A stretch of 64,000 nucleotides of DNA from Cymbidium sinense (lineage: Eukaryota; Streptophyta; Magnoliopsida; Asparagales; Orchidaceae). The position numbers were made by a program, and so were the translations under genes. The stretch is taken from NCBI GenBank assembly GCA_021442155.1, contig CM038221.1, forward strand, positions 146,063,601 to 146,127,600, read 5' to 3'. Position 1 is the stretch's first letter; every line of letters begins with the position of its first letter. Below the pieces are notes generated by a model. That model did no database searches. It was not told the origin of the DNA and worked only from the letters and a program-made list of their open reading frames with translations. Positions 62,212-64,000 of the stretch are shown in pieces.

Positions 62212-64000
62212 GTCAGTAGTGTCGAATCATTGAAACCTATCAAATAAGACTTTCTGTGCTCAATTCGAATGAGTCTGTATAAATATAGAGTGGTTAGAAG
62301 TGACAACGTGCAAATCAGGGTTCAAATTAACCTAATTCAATCCAACAACACATCGATCATGAAAATTGGGCATTGATGTCAAAACTTGGAATAGACACCC
62401 AATTTGACTAAAGTTGTCGCACTTAAAATTTCATCAAATTAGCATGTATTTCAAGATAATTTACTTGATTATCTCTTAATTACATCCAAGAAATGCTTCA
62501 GAACTCGTTGTTGACCTTATTTTTGGAAGAGGTCAATGAAAAGAGCCCAAGTTCAAAAAGAGATTTCTTAATTCAATATTCAAGTCACTATGTTTAGTGA
62601 CTTTGGAAATGCATTTTGAGCTAAATCCAATCTACTTGGTTTGATGCAAATCAAGTCAAATATCCAACATAAATTAAATCAAGTAAATCAATGAAAATAA
62701 AATGAAAATTCAAAGTCAAACATAAAGTCAAGTCTAGTTAACCTAGGATTGACTTAAGTGGGCCCACTTGGTCAAAAAGTCAACCCACTAAAATTTGACT
62801 AAATTAAATCACCAAAAATATTTTAAATTATCAAATGACTATGTGTGATCACAATGACAAAGAAATTTGAGTCCATGGAGGCCTATATTAGGTAAGTTAA
62901 ATTCCTTAAATCAAAATAACCTAAATAACATTGAACTCAAATCCAATCAAAATAAATCTAAATTGATTATCCTAAATCATGAGGACAACCCATTCTATTG
63001 GGTGTAATTGGGTCAAATAGGCCATTTAACTCATAAAAAATTAGGCTTAATTCACTTAACCCAATTTGGGTTAAGTGAGTTAAGCAAGACAAAATAAATA
63101 AGAAAATTTCTAACCACGTCCAACCAAATCACACGAGATGGGGGTGAGACTTCCTTAAACCTTTCTAATGAAAGTTTGCATCCCTAATCAAGTCAATTAA
63201 ACTTTTCTTGCATTATTGCATAAAATCCAAATGAAGAGAAAACAATGCAAGCAAAGGAAATGAAGAAGCCAAATTCCTTCTTTCTTCTTCCCACCTCTTC
63301 ACCTTGGACAAGTGTGGGATAGAAGAGGAGGGCATTAGCTAACTTCCAAGGGTCTCCATCATCAAAATCGACCAAGGAATAGCCAAGGAGGAGCAATATA
63401 ACTCTTGGCCATATAAGAATAATCTCACATACACTCCCCCAAGGAGATTTGAACTTTCACACACCTTCACATCTTTGAAGCTAAAGAAAGTTCCCCTCCC
63501 CAATTGTCCTTAACCACTACCATCAAAGCCAAAATAAAGGGTTGGTATAGGGATCAAATTACAAAGAATTGGCTCAATTCCTCTAGCACAAAGCTTTCTC
63601 TCGAAGAAACGAAGCGATTGGATTTGATTTCAACCTTTGAAACTCCCTAAATCAAGGTATGCCATTGTTGACCTCCCTTTTCTTCTCCAAGCTTTCGGCC
63701 TTGGTCCTTTTCATATAAAGTTTGACCTCAAGTGAGATCAAGATGTATGGATTGAAAGAAGAGCTTTCAACGATCGTGTGACAATTGAAATCGAGTGATT
63801 TCATTGCCTATATCAAAAGTTATTAGCAAAACACAATGGACAATCCTCGGCTCCCACAGAGGTTGGGAGAGATGAAATCAGAATAGTCTGTTTCTTTTAA
63901 AAGAAATGGACGGTCCAGATCTAGGCACACCGCTGATTAAAGTCCCTTAAGGATCCGCAGGAGTAACCTAGACCATTTGATCTTTGATCGGATGACCCAT
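62212..64000 (+). mobile_element. 3' part of a third giant element, running off the window (copy F)
   Basis: Sequence at 62300-63150 resembles the GTCAA-rich tracts before other LTRs (TTGGTCAAAAAGTCAAC, TTGGGTTAAGTGAGTT). From about 63420 (ACACTCCCCCAAGGAG) an LTR start follows. GATTGGATTTGATTTCAACC...AAGGTATGCCATTGTTGACC near 63618-63674, GGACGGTCC near 63911 and GATCGGATGACCCAT at the edge parallel the reverse complement of about 31990-32340 in copy B. The rest lies beyond 64000. Confidence 0.6.

Overview
The window is nuclear DNA of a flowering plant. The evidence is an intron-containing gene for photosystem I subunit O (PsaO), two kinds of plant LINE, a Mutator-like DNA transposon carrying a plant mobile domain (PMD), a miniature LTR element, and very large Ty3/gypsy elements of the Tat/Ogre type. 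Base composition is AT-rich throughout. I cannot fix the species or decide monocot against dicot from the sequence. Single-base breaks are common, including inside the one clear host gene, so part of the decay may be assembly error. There is one 100-N gap at 37369-37468.

Layout. 1-5.4 kb: AT-rich intergenic DNA with a degenerate ~150-bp tandem repeat built around a palindrome, a GC-rich island near 1.9 kb, an ~85-bp repeat, and a TATA box followed by a 56-codon ORF of unknown role. 5.38-8.41 kb: a minus-strand RTE-type LINE with a (TTG)n tail and a damaged reverse transcriptase. 8.58-9.18 kb: a TRIM-like miniature LTR element. 9.67-13.38 kb: a MULE with ~74-bp terminal inverted repeats and a 9-bp target-site duplication, containing decayed PMD coding sequence. 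14.46-14.57 kb: a long (TA)n tract. 14.78-20.7 kb: a minus-strand L1-type LINE (DUF4283 ORF1, endonuclease, RT, zf-RVT) whose 3' end is tandemly duplicated. 22.37-23.22 kb: PsaO with its light-type promoter.

From 24.3 kb to the right edge almost everything is relics of one family of giant LTR retrotransposons. Minus-strand copies occupy 24.3-37.37 kb: a truncated LTR, a nearly complete LTR, a tract rich in GGTCAA/TTGACC, a repetitive 3' UTR, and the edge of another LTR that runs into the N gap. A plus-strand element occupies 37.47-62.2 kb: ~5-kb LTR, primer-binding site, leader with a 74-bp tandem array, gag, protease, RT, RNase H, integrase, repetitive 3' UTR, TTGACC-rich tract, 3' LTR. A third plus-strand copy begins after 62.2 kb and leaves the window.

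The only gene likely to serve the host is PsaO. The rest shows how the locus grew: independent insertions, LTR-LTR rearrangement and local tandem duplication. No new defence or metabolic system was found. The most unusual material is the architecture of the giant retrotransposon family: a tandem leader array, a hypervariable 3' UTR, W-box-like dense tracts, and a block shared by four LTR copies that resembles a splice donor.
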